Origin: Porphyra umbilicalis
Taxonomy: Eukaryota; Rhodophyta; Bangiophyceae; Bangiales; Bangiaceae
Direction: 5' to 3'
DNA length: 39,211 nucleotides
Assembly (NCBI GenBank): GCA_002049455.2
Contig: KV919255.1
Span: 1-39,211 of the forward strand
This document shows positions 9,341-20,297 of this stretch, one piece after another. A program made the translations under genes and the position numbers. The notes below the pieces were generated by a model. It was given only the letters and a program-made list of their open reading frames with translations. It ran no database searches and was not told the origin of the DNA. Within the stretch, counting starts at the first letter, position 1, and each line of letters begins with the position of its first letter.

Positions 9341-11432
9341 ATGCGACTTTGTCGGCGTAGGCATGCTTTGATTTGGGCGTTGAAAGAGAAATGTTTCGAG
9401 AGAGTCACAGAATTTAGCATGTCAAGACGGCTTGCTTGGCGCCCGCGCTTTAGTTTTATGATGCGCGGCGCTGCCGGCATCGAAGATCCTTGGATGTGCT
9501 CGCGCGAGCATCGCGTGTTGATCTCTTGTCTCTTTGAATCTGGGTCAAGTAGCCCCTCAAGTTGGGATCAAGTTCGAATCGCATTCGACCAAATCTGAAA
9601 TGGTCCGGAACGGACGGTATCCGTGTGACCAGATCGATGCCGCCGGAGGTGTCCACACGAAAGCGGCCGATGAACTACGCTTCTCGACGTGATTTTTGGT
9701 GTGCTCCCGCGGAACACGTCATCGAAGCTTTCTACGAAGTTTGAAGCCGTTTGGAGCAAGCACGTCGTCGATAGGCTCCAAAACACCAGGTGTATGATAG
9801 AATGGGATAGATTTTTGTGCCTTGTGGGGGCGCTACCGGCCGCGTACCATTGTCGGCAGGGTGCCCATGTAGCGCTCCAGACAAATACTCCAGTAGCATC
9901 AGATCAGTCCACACCTTTTGATGTTTGGCTAGTTCCCTGGCCTTGAGGACAGGGTGCTCTCAAAGTGTAGCGATGCACGCATATACTTAGATCAAGGGAC
10001 TTGCTCTCCGTTTCAGAGGTGGCAGTCTGCATTCGTGTCCTCAGGGATCTGAGGGCGTGTCAGTGTTGGAAGGGTCACGATGACGCTAAAAGCGACTGGA
10101 GTTACGTGGCTGAGAAGGACTGTCCTGCCACAAGGGTCACTGGCCCCGGACGGCGCCTGCCCGTGTTCCCCCTCAACCGCCCCGAGTTGCGCGCGGTGAC
10201 CGCGCGCAGCGACTTCCGGGGCTTGACGCGCCCACGATGACCCGCAGGTGATCGTGCCTGCGCGCCGTCATCTGTTGCGGTGGCGCGTCGGCGGTTGCTG
10301 ACGCCATCCAGCGGCGCGGTTAGAGCAGACCCACCAATGTCGCATTCCGCAAATATTGGAGCTACGTGTCTAACGTGGCTCAAAGTGGCAGCGTATGCCG
10401 AAAGCATCACACACAGCAATCCGTTCTGTGCGGATCCGTCCACAAACGGGGGGTATCGACTTTCAAAACCGAAAATATTCCACGAAAAGTCCTTTTGAAT
10501 AAGAATAATCAGGGTACATAGCCCTTTCGTAATCTGGGGCCCCGGTCTCCATAGAGGGCCTCGATGTGGCCGTCGAAGCCATATTTCGAACGGATCCGAG
10601 CCAATTCAGAGCCAATCTCATCGCTGGCACGTCGTGCTGGGGGACTCGGACGACCGATGCGGTCACCACGTGTAGCCCCAATGATCCCGAATGATCGCAT
10701 CTTGTTCTTGTCCATAAGCGGGGGACGTCGCAGGCAGCGTGATTGTGCGAAAAACGTAGCCGCAGCACACGCGCAGGGGATTGAGGGCCTACAGGCGATA
10801 TGAAACGGCCGTAAGGACCTGCGAACGCTCGACCTCGAGAGTGAGCCACGCAGTTCAAATGTATTGGCACCACCTCGCGCGTGCCCAGGCACAGAAAACG
10901 AGGAGTGAAAGAGTCACGGCCGAGGAGGAGTGGAAGGAGAGTCATGGCCCGAGTCGAGCGCACACGAAGACCCACGTGCCTCGCTCACAGCCATGCAGCG
11001 GTTGTTCCCACGATGAACACTGGATTGAGGCCCTGTCAGGGACCACGGGGCCAACAATGGTAAGAGCTCGCATGATCGGGCCAAACCCCCACGCGCGGGC
11101 CTGACTGGAGGAGATACACTAAGAGGTGGCCCCGTCAGGCGTGTTGGGGCTGGTGTCGCCTGGCTGCGTCCGCGTAAACGGGCCTGATTTGAGGGGGGGG
11201 GGTGGGGGCCGCGCCACTGCCCTCTGCATTTCGTCACCCGTGGCCCAGCCTACGGGCGCGACCGCACCCTCTCCCCACCGCACTCACCGTCGTGGCGACC
11301 GCCCCCGACCAGCTTCGTCGTGCCTCCCACGTGCATTCACACCGTCGTGCTCACCGTCTTCTTCTCCCTGTGTTTTTGTGGCCCATACCAGGCCCGCTCC
11401 CCATGGATGCTGTGACGGCTGCCAATGGCTGA
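9341..11432. other. no supported gene; contains a 21-nt palindrome
   Basis: About 2.1 kb with only short frames without motifs. The one notable structure is TGCGCGCGGT-G-ACCGCGCGCA at 10188-10208, a perfect 10-bp inverted repeat with a one-base centre. A run of G lies near 11190-11205. Terminal repeats of the neighbouring Tc1-type or Harbinger elements could lie here but I could not identify them. Confidence 0.4.
10188..10208. repeat. perfect inverted repeat, 10+1+10
   Basis: TGCGCGCGGT and ACCGCGCGCA are exact reverse complements around a single G. It lies in a gene-free stretch. The function is unknown, and a chance origin is possible in GC-rich DNA. Confidence 0.6.
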
Positions 11433-12887
11433 ATGTACGACGATTTGCACGTCTGCGTGGTGCTTGGGTATCGGGCTGGCCTGCGCATTCGAAGGGCGCT
11501 GCTGACCGTGCGCGGGCGGGTGGAGAAGCTTCCGTTTGGTGGTTCTGGCTCCGGCGGACGTCCGAACCGAGACCGCAACTTAGACCTGGGCGCGCACTCT
11601 ATCATGCGTGACTACTTTGGGGTCGGCGGGGAGCCGCCCGTCTACAGCGAGCAAGAGTTTGAGAAGCGCAATCGTATGCCGCGAGCAGTTTTCAAGCGGC
11701 TCTAGCCAGCCGTGCGCAATGAGCCGTGGTGGCGAAGCTCGATTTACACGACTGGGCGGCTGCAGTCGTACCCCATGCAGAAGCTACTGGCGGCGTTGCG
11801 GGTGTTCCGCTACGGGAATCCGTACGACTATCCCGACGAGTACTGCCGCCTGTCGCCGTCCACCATCGCGGAGGCAACCCGGCGCCTCACCAACCTCATC
11901 TTCGACACGTGGCAGGCGACGTACCTGCGCCGACCGACCGAAGACATACTCAAGCACAACCTCACCCGCAACGCGGCCCGTGGCATGCCGGGCTGTATCG
12001 GTTCTATTGACTGCACCCACTGGCAGTGGTTCAAGTGTCCCAAGGCTGTGGCCGTCCAGTACCATGACCGCAAGGGTAAGCGCTTTGCGGTCGTTGAGAG
12101 CATCGGCGATGAGGTCACGTACATCTGGCACTTTTTTATTTGGGCTCCTGGGAGCTGCAACGACATGAATGTGCTGGCGTGTTCACCTCTCATGGTTGAC
12201 GTTAACGCGGGAGTGTGGCAGCCGCGGAACATCAACTATAGACTGAACAGCCGTACCCGTCGCTTGCTGTATTACACGGCCGACCAAGGATATCCCCGGT
12301 ATGCTTTGTTTGAAATAGCCCACCCCAACCCGGTCACCCCAAAGCGGCGCATGTACAGCCGGCTGCAGCAAGCTGTCCGGGAAGACGCTACGAGATTGTA
12401 CGCCGTCAAGCCGTCGCGCTTCAACATCATTCTACGACCAGCACGCTTCTCGACGGTATTGCGAATGATCAACACCGGAAAGGCGGTGACCATCTTGGAC
12501 AACATGGCCATGGAGTGCACGCGGAGCGAGGTTTCGGCCCAACAGCGCATCGACGAGGCTGAAGAGGTGCGACAAGCTGTTTCTGATGGCCAAGGGCAGC
12601 GCCAAGGACCTAGAAACGAGTACTCGGACTGTGGGAGTCGACAAGGACGTCCTGCTGCCGCTCGCGCTGCACGTGAGCACTAACTGGCGTTCTTTATTGA
12701 CAATGGAGCAAGGGGCCCAGGTGTCTGGGGGCCACCACAACCCGCAGGGCATGAGGCCCAAGACGGTATGGTGGAGAGCGGCACCGAGCAAGACGTGGTA
12801 CCTGGGTCCTTGAGGTCCACGGACGGCGCCGAGTGCGAGGCCATGGACCCTGACGCTCACTTCGCGTTGCTCCACGACCTCTCTTAG
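11433..12887 (+). pseudogene. PIF/Harbinger (DDE_Tnp_4-type) transposase relic
   Basis: A continuous frame from ATG 11433 to TAG 12885 (485 codons) carries two internal stops, TAG at 11703 and TAA at 12681. Core motifs, all in this frame, are WQATYLRRPTEDIL, GMPGCIGSIDCTHWQWFKCP (first Asp codon at 12009), YIWHFFIWAPGSCNDMNVL (second Asp codon at 12162), ADQGYPRYALF and LDNMAMECTRSE. The GSIDC.HW and PGS.ND.NVL blocks are diagnostic of PIF/Harbinger transposases. At the third catalytic site the family has V-E-R-x-(F/Y)-G, but here it reads A-T-R-L-Y-A (around 12387-12404), so the Glu seems lost. The final residues HFALLHDLS, then the stop, then HIC match the family tail 'H..L..DL..HIW', so the last stop is probably also a mutation. 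The companion Myb-like protein of Harbinger elements was not seen. Confidence 0.85.
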
Positions 12888-13930
12888 CACATCTGTGCGG
12901 ACAGGGGCCGTCTACTGTTGCCCTTCTCTTGATTTTTTCCAGCATTTCGGGGGCGCGTGTAGCGCGCGGCATACAACAAACGGTTTTTTTTTTTCCCCGC
13001 TGGGCAGGGTTTTTTTTTCGTTGACACACATGTATTCATGTTTTGCCCTCGAGGGGATGACGCCGAGCGTGGGTGACCAGTCAACGATGGACAGGGTAAC
13101 CGTGGCTACTGCAATCGTCGGGGCCGCAGTTCGAGCGTCAGCCAAGTATGTTGCCCTCAACGCCATCGTCAGCCCAGTGCGTTGGCCGCAAATCAAGTGT
13201 GAGCATAATGCGTTGGCCGCACCACGAATGAAAAATGATGATACAAGTCCTCCAAGGCACCTGTCAAGACAGCTAGATGAGACATTCGGACGGCCTTCGT
13301 GTGCTCTCGGCTTCTTGTTCCGGCCTTGTCGATTCCTCTGGGTGGTCCATGTGCCAGCAACCATTGTATGGCCGACATTCTGACGTCTCCTAGCGTGGCC
13401 TTCATCATTTCTTTAGCTTGAGCTTAGCGCACTAGCCAGCTTCAACCCCTACGTCGTCCTACACCACATGTCGCCCATTCGTGGCCGCCTTCACCGCACC
13501 CTTTCGCCTCCCACTCCCACCCTCTGCCCGCCTCTTTTTTGCCAATTTCTGTCTCCCTTGGCCTGGACCCTCGACAGAACCCATATTTCATAAAGTGTAC
13601 TTCTGTCGGCTTTGTCGTGTAGATGTCTGCCTAAAGAGACAGGCCATTTGCTGAACAGCGCTTGACGCAAAGGAAAGGCATCATCACGCAAAGAACATGC
13701 ACAATGCAAAGTGGTGGAGCAGGATAATGAAGAACAAGACACGAAAGAAAAGAAAAAAAAAGTAGAAAAAGCACAGGACACAAGTGATGTAGCGAAAGGT
13801 GCTGCCCGACACAAGGTATTACTCTTAGTGTGTTGATGCGGCCGCGACACGCGGCCGTCCTCTTGCGCGGGGCCGATCTGAGGGCCTTACCTTGTTCGTA
13901 CGTGGGGTAGTCAATCCACCCGGCTTGAGC
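12888..13930. other. no supported gene; homopolymer T runs and a hairpin
   Basis: About 1 kb. Two long T runs sit at 12985-12997 and 13010-13019, separated by a C/G-rich spacer. A perfect 8+3+8 inverted repeat (CGGCCGCG-ACA-CGCGGCCG) lies at 13839-13857. On the minus strand near 13890 the sequence CGAACAAGGTAAGGCC has the form of a 5' splice donor, preceded by a protein-like reading WIDYPTYEQ. I could not place it in a gene model. Confidence 0.35.
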
Positions 13931-15494
13931 TAAGGCCGGTGTTGAACGATGCCGCGGTCCCGGACGCGGTAGATGTCTTGGTGCGCCCGCGTCGGCCTCG
14001 GCCGGCCACCTCAGCATCCAAGTCCTTGTCCATCAGGGGAACCGGCATTGCCCACGCCGCCGCTGATCCCTTCGTCGGCGCCACTACTTGTCAGGGCGCC
14101 TGCCACCAGCACAGCGGCCGCGTCAGCGGCCGTCTCGACAGAAGTGGGCGGCTCGAACTGGGAGCCAACAGAAGTCGGCTGTGGCACGTGGTGGTAATCT
14201 TCCCCCATTTTGTTGATCTCATCATCACTCTCGTTGTCGTGAAGAAAAAAACGCACCTGATGATAACGACTCGGCCGGCTGGACGTCGCTGAAGGAGGGG
14301 AGGCAGGCAAATACAACGTGTAAGTGGAAGAGGAGGAAGTCACATCAGCAAAGCGCACCGTCCGCTTCCACTTGCTCAATTGGCCGCGACCAGGGGCAGC
14401 ACAGCGACTGCGTCCGCGGCCACGAACGGAAGCCCGACCACGGCCGCCACCTCCGCGTGAGTTGGTAGCGTGCACGTCCTCCTCCTCGATATCATTGAGA
14501 TCACCTTGGAGCTCAGCCCGTCCACGGCGGCGCCCGACGCCGCGGCCTGAACCACCACGGCCACGATGGGGCGGCCCCTCAGAGTACACCTCGAAGTCCC
14601 CTCCGTCTTGGGAGCGGCGCTCATCCCTGCCCTTGTCCTTGGCCTGCTGCAGTTGACGGCTCATCTCAAACGCCCACCATCTGCCAACGAATTTCGAGTT
14701 GACCGCCGTCGGAGTTGAACAAAACGCCAAAGCAGTGCGCTGCCCCGACGAGTCGACGAGGGACTCCAGGGCCGCCGTGCTGGCAGCCGCCTCGCTCAAG
14801 AGATAAACCTTAGCTCTTGTGGCGGCCTTCGCGACTTTACAGCCTATAGGCCGCACTTGAAAAACGCTCTTCTTGCCACAGAAAAAGATGAACGACAGCG
14901 GGGCTCGCCCGTCGCCATCGTCGTTGCCGTCGGTGGCTAGGTAAGCGTCCTCAACGTCGTCTTTGTTGCCAAGAGATAGTGGATCTAAGTCAGCAACCTC
15001 GGCCTGTGAAGCGCCCGGCGCTGTCGGGTTGCTTTGCGCCGCTGTACTTGCCAGAGCCACGACTGTCGCCCCACCACCAAAGCGGTCAATCTTCTTCAGG
15101 ATGCGCCAGTTGCTCAATGAAGGGCACAGGAGCTTGTCAGACACAGAGAGGTTGAGCCCATCATAAGGGTTGAGGCCATTGTACTTGGCCTTGGCCGCGC
15201 CACCGAGCTGCTCCTGTGTTGGATGCCCCGTCATCTTGAGCCCTAGTACCGCCAAGAAGCACGCCTTGAAGCGATTGACGTCGGGGAAGATGCCGTACCT
15301 CAGCTTTTTCATGATGGCAGGTGTTGAGCGTGCACGCCGCCGCTGGACTTGGTTCATGTCGTTTAGAAGACGGCGGCGGAAGCGGTCCGCCACGTCCTTG
15401 TCAAAAGTCTCCAGGGTCTGGTCGACACCCACCTCCGAGTTCAACGTCGCCTCGTTGCAGACGCAGGCGAGCACGTTACGCTCGGACGTGATTC
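13922..15494 (-). CDS. unrecognised protein with RGG-rich C-terminal half
   Basis: On the minus strand a 487-codon frame is open from a GTG at 15474 (open back to a TGA at 15495) to a TGA at 14011. It has no ATG near its start, so it is probably the downstream part of a longer gene. The first 130 or so residues look folded (FDKDVADRFRRRLLNDMNQV, KKLRYGIFPDVNRFKACFLAV, SLSNWRILKKIDRFGGG). A middle part has APLSFIFFCGKKSVFQVRPI. From about residue 300 to 385 it is rich in RG/RGG (GRGGSGRGVGRRRGR, RGGGGRGRASVRGRGRSR), a composition typical of RNA-binding regions. Near 14035 an alternative frame beginning MDKDLDAEVAGRGRRGR runs to a stop at 13922, and a one-base slip would give that tail. I do not recognise the family. 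It may be a host gene or a protein of a mobile element. Confidence 0.45.
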
Positions 15495-16062
15495 ATGAAA
15501 GACCGCGCGTGCCGCGGCCGCAGCTGCCGGCATTGGCACGGGGGTTTGCCTGCTGCTGTCGCTCCTCCAAGAGGCCGCGAGATGCGGCGGCCTCGGCACG
15601 GAGCCTTGTCACTTCGGCACGCAGCCTCTTCTCCTCAGTCTCCATCAACTACCCCTCAAGTCGCCGGGCAGCATGCCCGGCAAGCTCGCCGTCGCCCTCC
15701 GTCGCTGTCTGCTCGTCTCGCCCCGGTCGTGTTGGAAATTCAGCCGCCGACCTTGGTGACGCGGGCCGTGCGGGTGGCGCCACAACCGGTGCGATCTCGT
15801 CCGTCTGCGTCAGTTCTGCAACTATATCAAGCGGTCCATCGTTGCAGGTGAAGTCGGCCGGGTGCCTGCCGTCCGCGTCGGACATGTGTTGGCCAGACGT
15901 TGAAGAGGAACAAGTAGATTGCAATGGCCCTTGTTCTCGAACTTGGTTGCAGACGTCGACTCGGACAGCGCGGCCACAGTCACAGCGGCCGTCGCGAAAA
16001 AATCGGCGAAGACCGCTACTTATCCCAAGGGAGAGGCAGTCGGCCACACGCCTTAGGCTCTC
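15495..16062 (-). pseudogene. upstream part of the same gene, two in-frame stops, coiled coil
   Basis: The minus-strand frame of the RGG protein continues upstream across a TGA (15495) and a TAG (15649-15651) without changing frame. Between the two stops is a clear coiled-coil-like segment, METEEKRLRAEVTRLRAEAA followed by ASRGLLEERQQQ. Above the TAG the frame reads PLDIVAELTQTDEIAPVVAP and an Ala/Pro/Arg-rich linker. Further up (about 15850-16015) a different frame looks better as protein (VFADFFATAAVTVAALSEST), so an intron boundary or a frameshift lies in between. Two isolated stops in one continuous frame suggest decay, although introns that remove the stops cannot be excluded. Confidence 0.35.
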
Positions 16063-16064
16063 AC

Positions 16065-16481
16065 CAGACTGGCGGCTGGGGCAGATTGAGGTTGACCCAG
16101 AACTCCTCGCGACGGCCCTCGACGTCAGGCAGGGTGAAACGGCGCTCCCAGCGCGGTGGGCTGGCTCGTGCGGCCTCCACCTCGGCCTCGCGCAGCTGGG
16201 CCAGTCGGTGCTGGTAGCCTTCCCGGCTGCGCGGCGGGCCGGACAGCCAACGGGCACGGGCACGTGTTAGGGCACATTTCAACGTAGGCACTTACCCGAT
16301 GCGACCGCTGACAAAGGGTGCAGATGCTACGTTGCTTCCGCCGCAGCTGCGACTTGGGTATGGTGGGGGCCCAGGGCCCGTACCGCGCGAGGGGAGTGTA
16401 CGCCGGGGAGTCGGCTCGGGTGCGACTGCGAGTTGTCTGCATCTCGGCCACCCCAGGTCCAGTGTCAGCCACCTCCGGCAT
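16065..16481 (-). CDS. candidate 5' exons of the 14-16.5 kb minus-strand gene
   Basis: The minus strand has an ATG at 16481 followed by MPEVADTGPGVAEMQTTRSR and LRRKQRSICTLCQRSHR, then GTAAGTGCC exactly at 16295 downward, a consensus 5' splice donor. A CTAAC branch-like motif follows 26 bases later. Removing 16295-16211 (85 bases, ending TACCAG) keeps the frame and joins to HRLAQLREAEVEAARASPPR, RRFTLPDVEGRREEFWVNLN, LPQPPV. This second segment ends at another donor-like GTGAGAGCC at 16064. I could not choose its acceptor with confidence. The presence of two donor sequences just where the open frames stop argues for a spliced nuclear gene. The product is unknown. Confidence 0.4.
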
Positions 16482-16757
16482 CACCGCGGTAGCAGCAGGT
16501 CCCTCCGCACGATACGGTGGTGAAGAAGTATCGTCGCCGCCAGTGTCGGAGCAGGTAGGCACTGGGGATGAGGGGTGTGGGCACCAGGGGCTTCGGAATA
16601 ATGATTCGGATAAAGCACCGTTCTGTAAGCAGCGGCCTCCTGCTCGCAGCAACATCTCATGTTCATCAGTCTTTCCACGAAGAACTTGAGCATGAGCTGA
16701 GCTTTCCAGCAGTGTCTTCCGTTTTGCTCTAACATTGGATGGCGAGAAGATTCCAAC

Positions 16758-16787
16758 GGATATATCCGGATATATCTGGATATATCC
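16758..16787. promoter_or_regulatory. three tandem copies of a 10-bp palindrome
   Basis: GGATATATCC, GGATATATCT and GGATATATCC follow one another with no spacer. The first and third are perfect palindromes and the middle one differs at the last base. The period is about one helical turn, so identical faces of the DNA would be presented. The array is an AT-rich island in GC-rich DNA, 277 bases or more upstream of the ATG at 16481 of the minus-strand gene. A cluster of binding sites is one possible reading; TATA-like function or a simple short tandem repeat are alternatives. Confidence 0.4.
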
Positions 16788-16910
16788 CAGATTCTGCTGA
16801 AAAGCCCGGATTCTGAAAGGCCCTGGTGGGCACGTCGCCCCTGCTGTGTCACGAGGGGCTGGCGCCGACACCTCCGGGGCTACGCGTGGCGGCGTTGGGG
16901 GCGGCGTCAT

Positions 16911-19091
16911 ACGGAAAGAAGGGGGGGGGGGTAGCCATGTGGCCGGCTCGGGTTGAGTTCAGAAAGAGCCGTACGAAGTTGGAGGCTCCGCCGCTCCGCA
17001 AAACCACAGAAACAGCGGCAGGTAGGTGGCTAGGTCGCTGCCGCTCGCAGTGTAGACAGGATGGAAGGTGAGGCCAGTGACGGTCTGAAAGTGACCGCGG
17101 TCAAAAAAAAACGGCCGTCGCTCGAAAGCGGCTGACACAGAGAAAACGGAAGCGCAGCAGCTCGGCGGTGGTACAGGAAAGCGCAAGGCCGCGTCCACGC
17201 CTTCACAATTGTCAGGGCGCTGACGGCCCGCTGCAAGAGTCAGGGCACTGACGGCCCCCTGCAACTGGTGGCACACGGCAGGGCGCTGACGGCGACCTTC
17301 GACCTGCCCGGCGCAGACGGCGCCCTGCGACCGGCCGCGCACAGACGGCGCCCTGCACGAGGCTTGCGACCCCTAGGCCAGAGCGCGACAGAGAGGGGCT
17401 GGGCCCCACCTCGTGCCCGGTGAATGAGAGTGTGGCTCACTGAGTGCCCAGGGCATAGGGGGTGTGAGTCACAGGCCCGAAACGAGGCGTGCAGGCCCAA
17501 TGAGACTGGGTAAGACGAGGCTGGAAAATCTCGTTCCAGACCCGGGAACAAGCGGCACGCCGTCGAGAGGCCTCTCAGAGGGTGCTGTCCGATCTCACAA
17601 GAGAGAGTGCTCGCCTCGTGTGCCTCAGATTTGGTGTCACGCAATCCGGATTGCATGTTTTGCCTCAGTGTACACTGCGATCGTCTGAGCCCCTCTCAGG
17701 AAGGATCGGAAGCCTCGTTCGACAGCTTGGATGTCGAGCTCGGGCCAGCTTGTCTAGATTTGTGATATGACAATTGTCCACGAGCAGCGCAGATGGCCAC
17801 CCCGACAGGGATGCGTGATGGGCCCGAGAGACAATGGTGAATCACGTGAAGGCATATGATCTTGGCATTCTTTGCTGTGCTTTCAGCGCAGCCGAAGACA
17901 GTGGCTCCACGCGGTAAACAAAGATCACCTTACGTGGGACGACCGAGCACGGGCAGCCACACGTGTAAAGCGTCTGTCAACTGTGCGGAGATATCTGTGT
18001 GCAGGTCGTGGCCTGCCGCCATGCGGCGCCTCGCCAATCCCGTCGGGCCCGCCTTGTCAGTGAAAATCAAAAAGGCACAGGAGTCTATGGCCTCACCAAG
18101 AGCCCATCTGGTGCCACCAAAAAAGGCCGTGACCACGCCTCACGCTTCCCTGATCGCACAAATCGACATCGGACGCAGTGGCGCCCAAACGCCCAGCTGT
18201 CGACGCACTCGTTTATCGCTGCGGCCAATCAGAACCGCCGCTGACAGCTATGTACGTACGGACCGCCAACCATACCGGGCAACCGGCAACCACGAGGCCG
18301 GGTAACCTGCTGCCACATGCGTACGTGTCTTCATCGCTCATGATCCCGAGGCTGGGCATCCAGATCCCGCGACGCGCCATTTTGCGTGGCATGATTAATC
18401 GGCGTTTTTATTCTACAGCTGTGCCCGATGCTGGAAGGTGAGATCCACGAAACGGAGGGAGTGCGAAACGGTGGCACTGATGCCTCCCGCTGAAAACCCT
18501 GAAACGTTTCAGTGCGATGATGCACAAGGCGAGAGACACGCTCGTGCGGGTGGGTGCCTCCCAAGCCACGCGTCTGACTCAGACTCCGCCACATCTTGAG
18601 CACTAGTCCTGCGCCAAGGAGCAACTGTCTCACTGAGAGCCAGTGAGCGAAAAGAGCCTGCCATCTAGCCACTGAAAAAAAAGGAGCTGGCGCTCTCGGG
18701 CCAAGTGGAGGTCTCGCATGCTCCTCGCGACAATTTCCCGACGCCTCCATTGCATGTGAAGAAGATGCCACGCGCGCGCGACTGTTTTGGAGGCAAAGCT
18801 ACCACACATGGGAAACGAACGCATTATGCCCATAACCTCATGACAGGGAGAACTTTACTCCGCTCTCCTGTGACGGCGCTAGCATCACCGCGGCCGCCAC
18901 GTACGAGAAGCCAGGCCAACCTCGTCAGGGCGGCCGCGTCCTACACGCGGCCGCTCAACACTCCCCATTGCGGCCAAGTCATACAAACAGTGCCACGCTA
19001 CCCTACCCGCTGGTCACCAAGTTCATAGAGGGACCCGTCCAGGTCACCCCGAGTCACAGTTTCGTCACATGCTCGGTAGGAATTCGCCCGC
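16911..19091. other. no supported gene; contains the degenerate repeat and a hairpin
   Basis: About 2.2 kb with short frames only, none with a recognisable motif. Apart from the tandem repeat at 17210-17360, the clearest structure is an inverted repeat GCGGCCGCGT-CCTAC-ACGCGGCCGC at 18930-18954 (10+5+10). It resembles the 8+3+8 hairpin at 13839-13857. Confidence 0.4.
17210..17360. repeat. degenerate tandem repeat (GGGCGCTGACGGC-type)
   Basis: Units of roughly 28-38 bases sharing CAGGGCGCTGACGGC or its variants (CAGGGCACTGACGGC, CGCAGACGGCGCCCTGC, CACAGACGGCGCCCTGC) recur about five times, alternating with short variable spacers. Unit length is irregular. No gene is associated. Confidence 0.5.
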
Positions 19092-20297
19092 TCAGAATCG
19101 TCGTGCGCAGCATACCCGTACCCGAGAACCCCCTGCCTTGGCAGCTGCGGACGCCATCCCGGCGGTCACGCTCGAACCCGGATCGGCCTTGGCCTTGACC
19201 TGTTTCGCCTTGGTCTTGACCTGCTTGGCCAGCGGATTGGCCAAATTCACTTTGACGATGACGACGTCGTCAACGTCGTCGTCTTCAACATGGGCCAACA
19301 TGGCCCTGGCCTTCCCCTTCCCCTTGCCTTACCCGCGCTCGGGGGCCGGACCGGCCTTGCCCGTTGTTATCCCCGCAACCCCCATAGAGGCCGCCGCGGC
19401 CTCTCCCTTGACCAAGTCCGGCGCTCGGGTCGACGACGCGCCGGACGTGGAATGACTCTTCCCCTGCACGGTGGTATTCCTTTGCACGGTTGCATTCGAG
19501 CGGATCCCGCAGATGGCCGCCGACGCGGCAGTCATAGCCGCGTCGGCCGCCAGCACCTTCTCCTTACCCACGCCGGTGTAGCCTTCGCGGATGGCCGTGC
19601 AATTCACGTAGGCCATGCCATGTAGCCCCGCGTCGTCAACCGCCTTCTGGGCTTCGACGCACTTGCGCGTCTCGGCCCAGTAGAGCTTGATGGCTGCCCA
19701 CTGGCGCATTATGGCCGCGAACAAGCTCTCGGCCAAAGAGTAGGCGACGGCTCGCTGCTCCAAAGTAGCGCCACGCAGCGCCGCCCGCTGCTGCCTTGTC
19801 GTCCACTGCAGGCCCAGAGTCTCAACGGCCGCGAGAGCACGCTTGAAATCACCGGCCAGGAACTTGTAGGTGGCCGTGAGCTGCTCCACAGTGGAAGTGG
19901 CCGACAGCAGCGCCGCAACCTTGGCCGACTGAATGGCCACGTCTCTCTCAGAGCCAGCGTTGGAATCACCGTCAATGTGCATCGCGGCAGCAATGGCGTT
20001 CTCTTGGTCCTTCATATCTCGGAGCTTGGCGACCTTGACGACCTGGCCAGCTGTGGCCGGATGATCTTCGGCCTTGCGCTTGCAGCGGTAGGGACCGGCC
20101 TCGTCCGAGGCCGCGACTCCCGCCTTGGCAGTCTTGAACATCGTCGGGGTATCGACCGCGCCCGCCCCGGCGTTTCTGGAGCCTCTGGGCTTGCTCATTG
20201 CCGCCAACGACTCAGAGTCCTTGTGGATGACAGTGATCATCTTCTTGGCCGCGTTCTGGCCACTTATGGTAGCCTCGGCCATGTTTTTTTCGTACAT
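19092..20297 (-). pseudogene. unrecognised Ala/Lys-rich protein, one in-frame stop
   Basis: On the minus strand, ATG 20297 opens a 322-codon frame that ends at TAA 19331-19329 and continues in the same frame for about 79 more codons to a stop at 19092. The residues around the stop read PAPERG, stop, GKGKGKARAMLAHVEDDDVD, so the TAA sits in a Lys/Gly run where AAA to TAA is the simplest explanation. The N-terminal third is basic with a nuclear-localisation-like stretch (CKRKAEDH...KVAKLRDMK). The middle is helical and Ala-rich (KVAALLSATSTVEQLTATYK, QRAVAYSLAESLFAAIMRQW, AIKLYWAETRKCVEAQKAVD). The C-terminal extension has an acidic patch (VEDDDVDD) followed by Lys/Ala repeats (KQVKTKAKQVKAKAD). 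I do not recognise it. Confidence 0.5.

Noticed and set aside
3489..19331. Many otherwise continuous frames carry isolated in-frame stops, suggesting a reassigned stop codon.
   Set aside because: TAA, TAG and TGA all occur inside frames, and all three also end apparent genes. Catalytic residues are lost in the same copies. Pseudogene decay explains this better.
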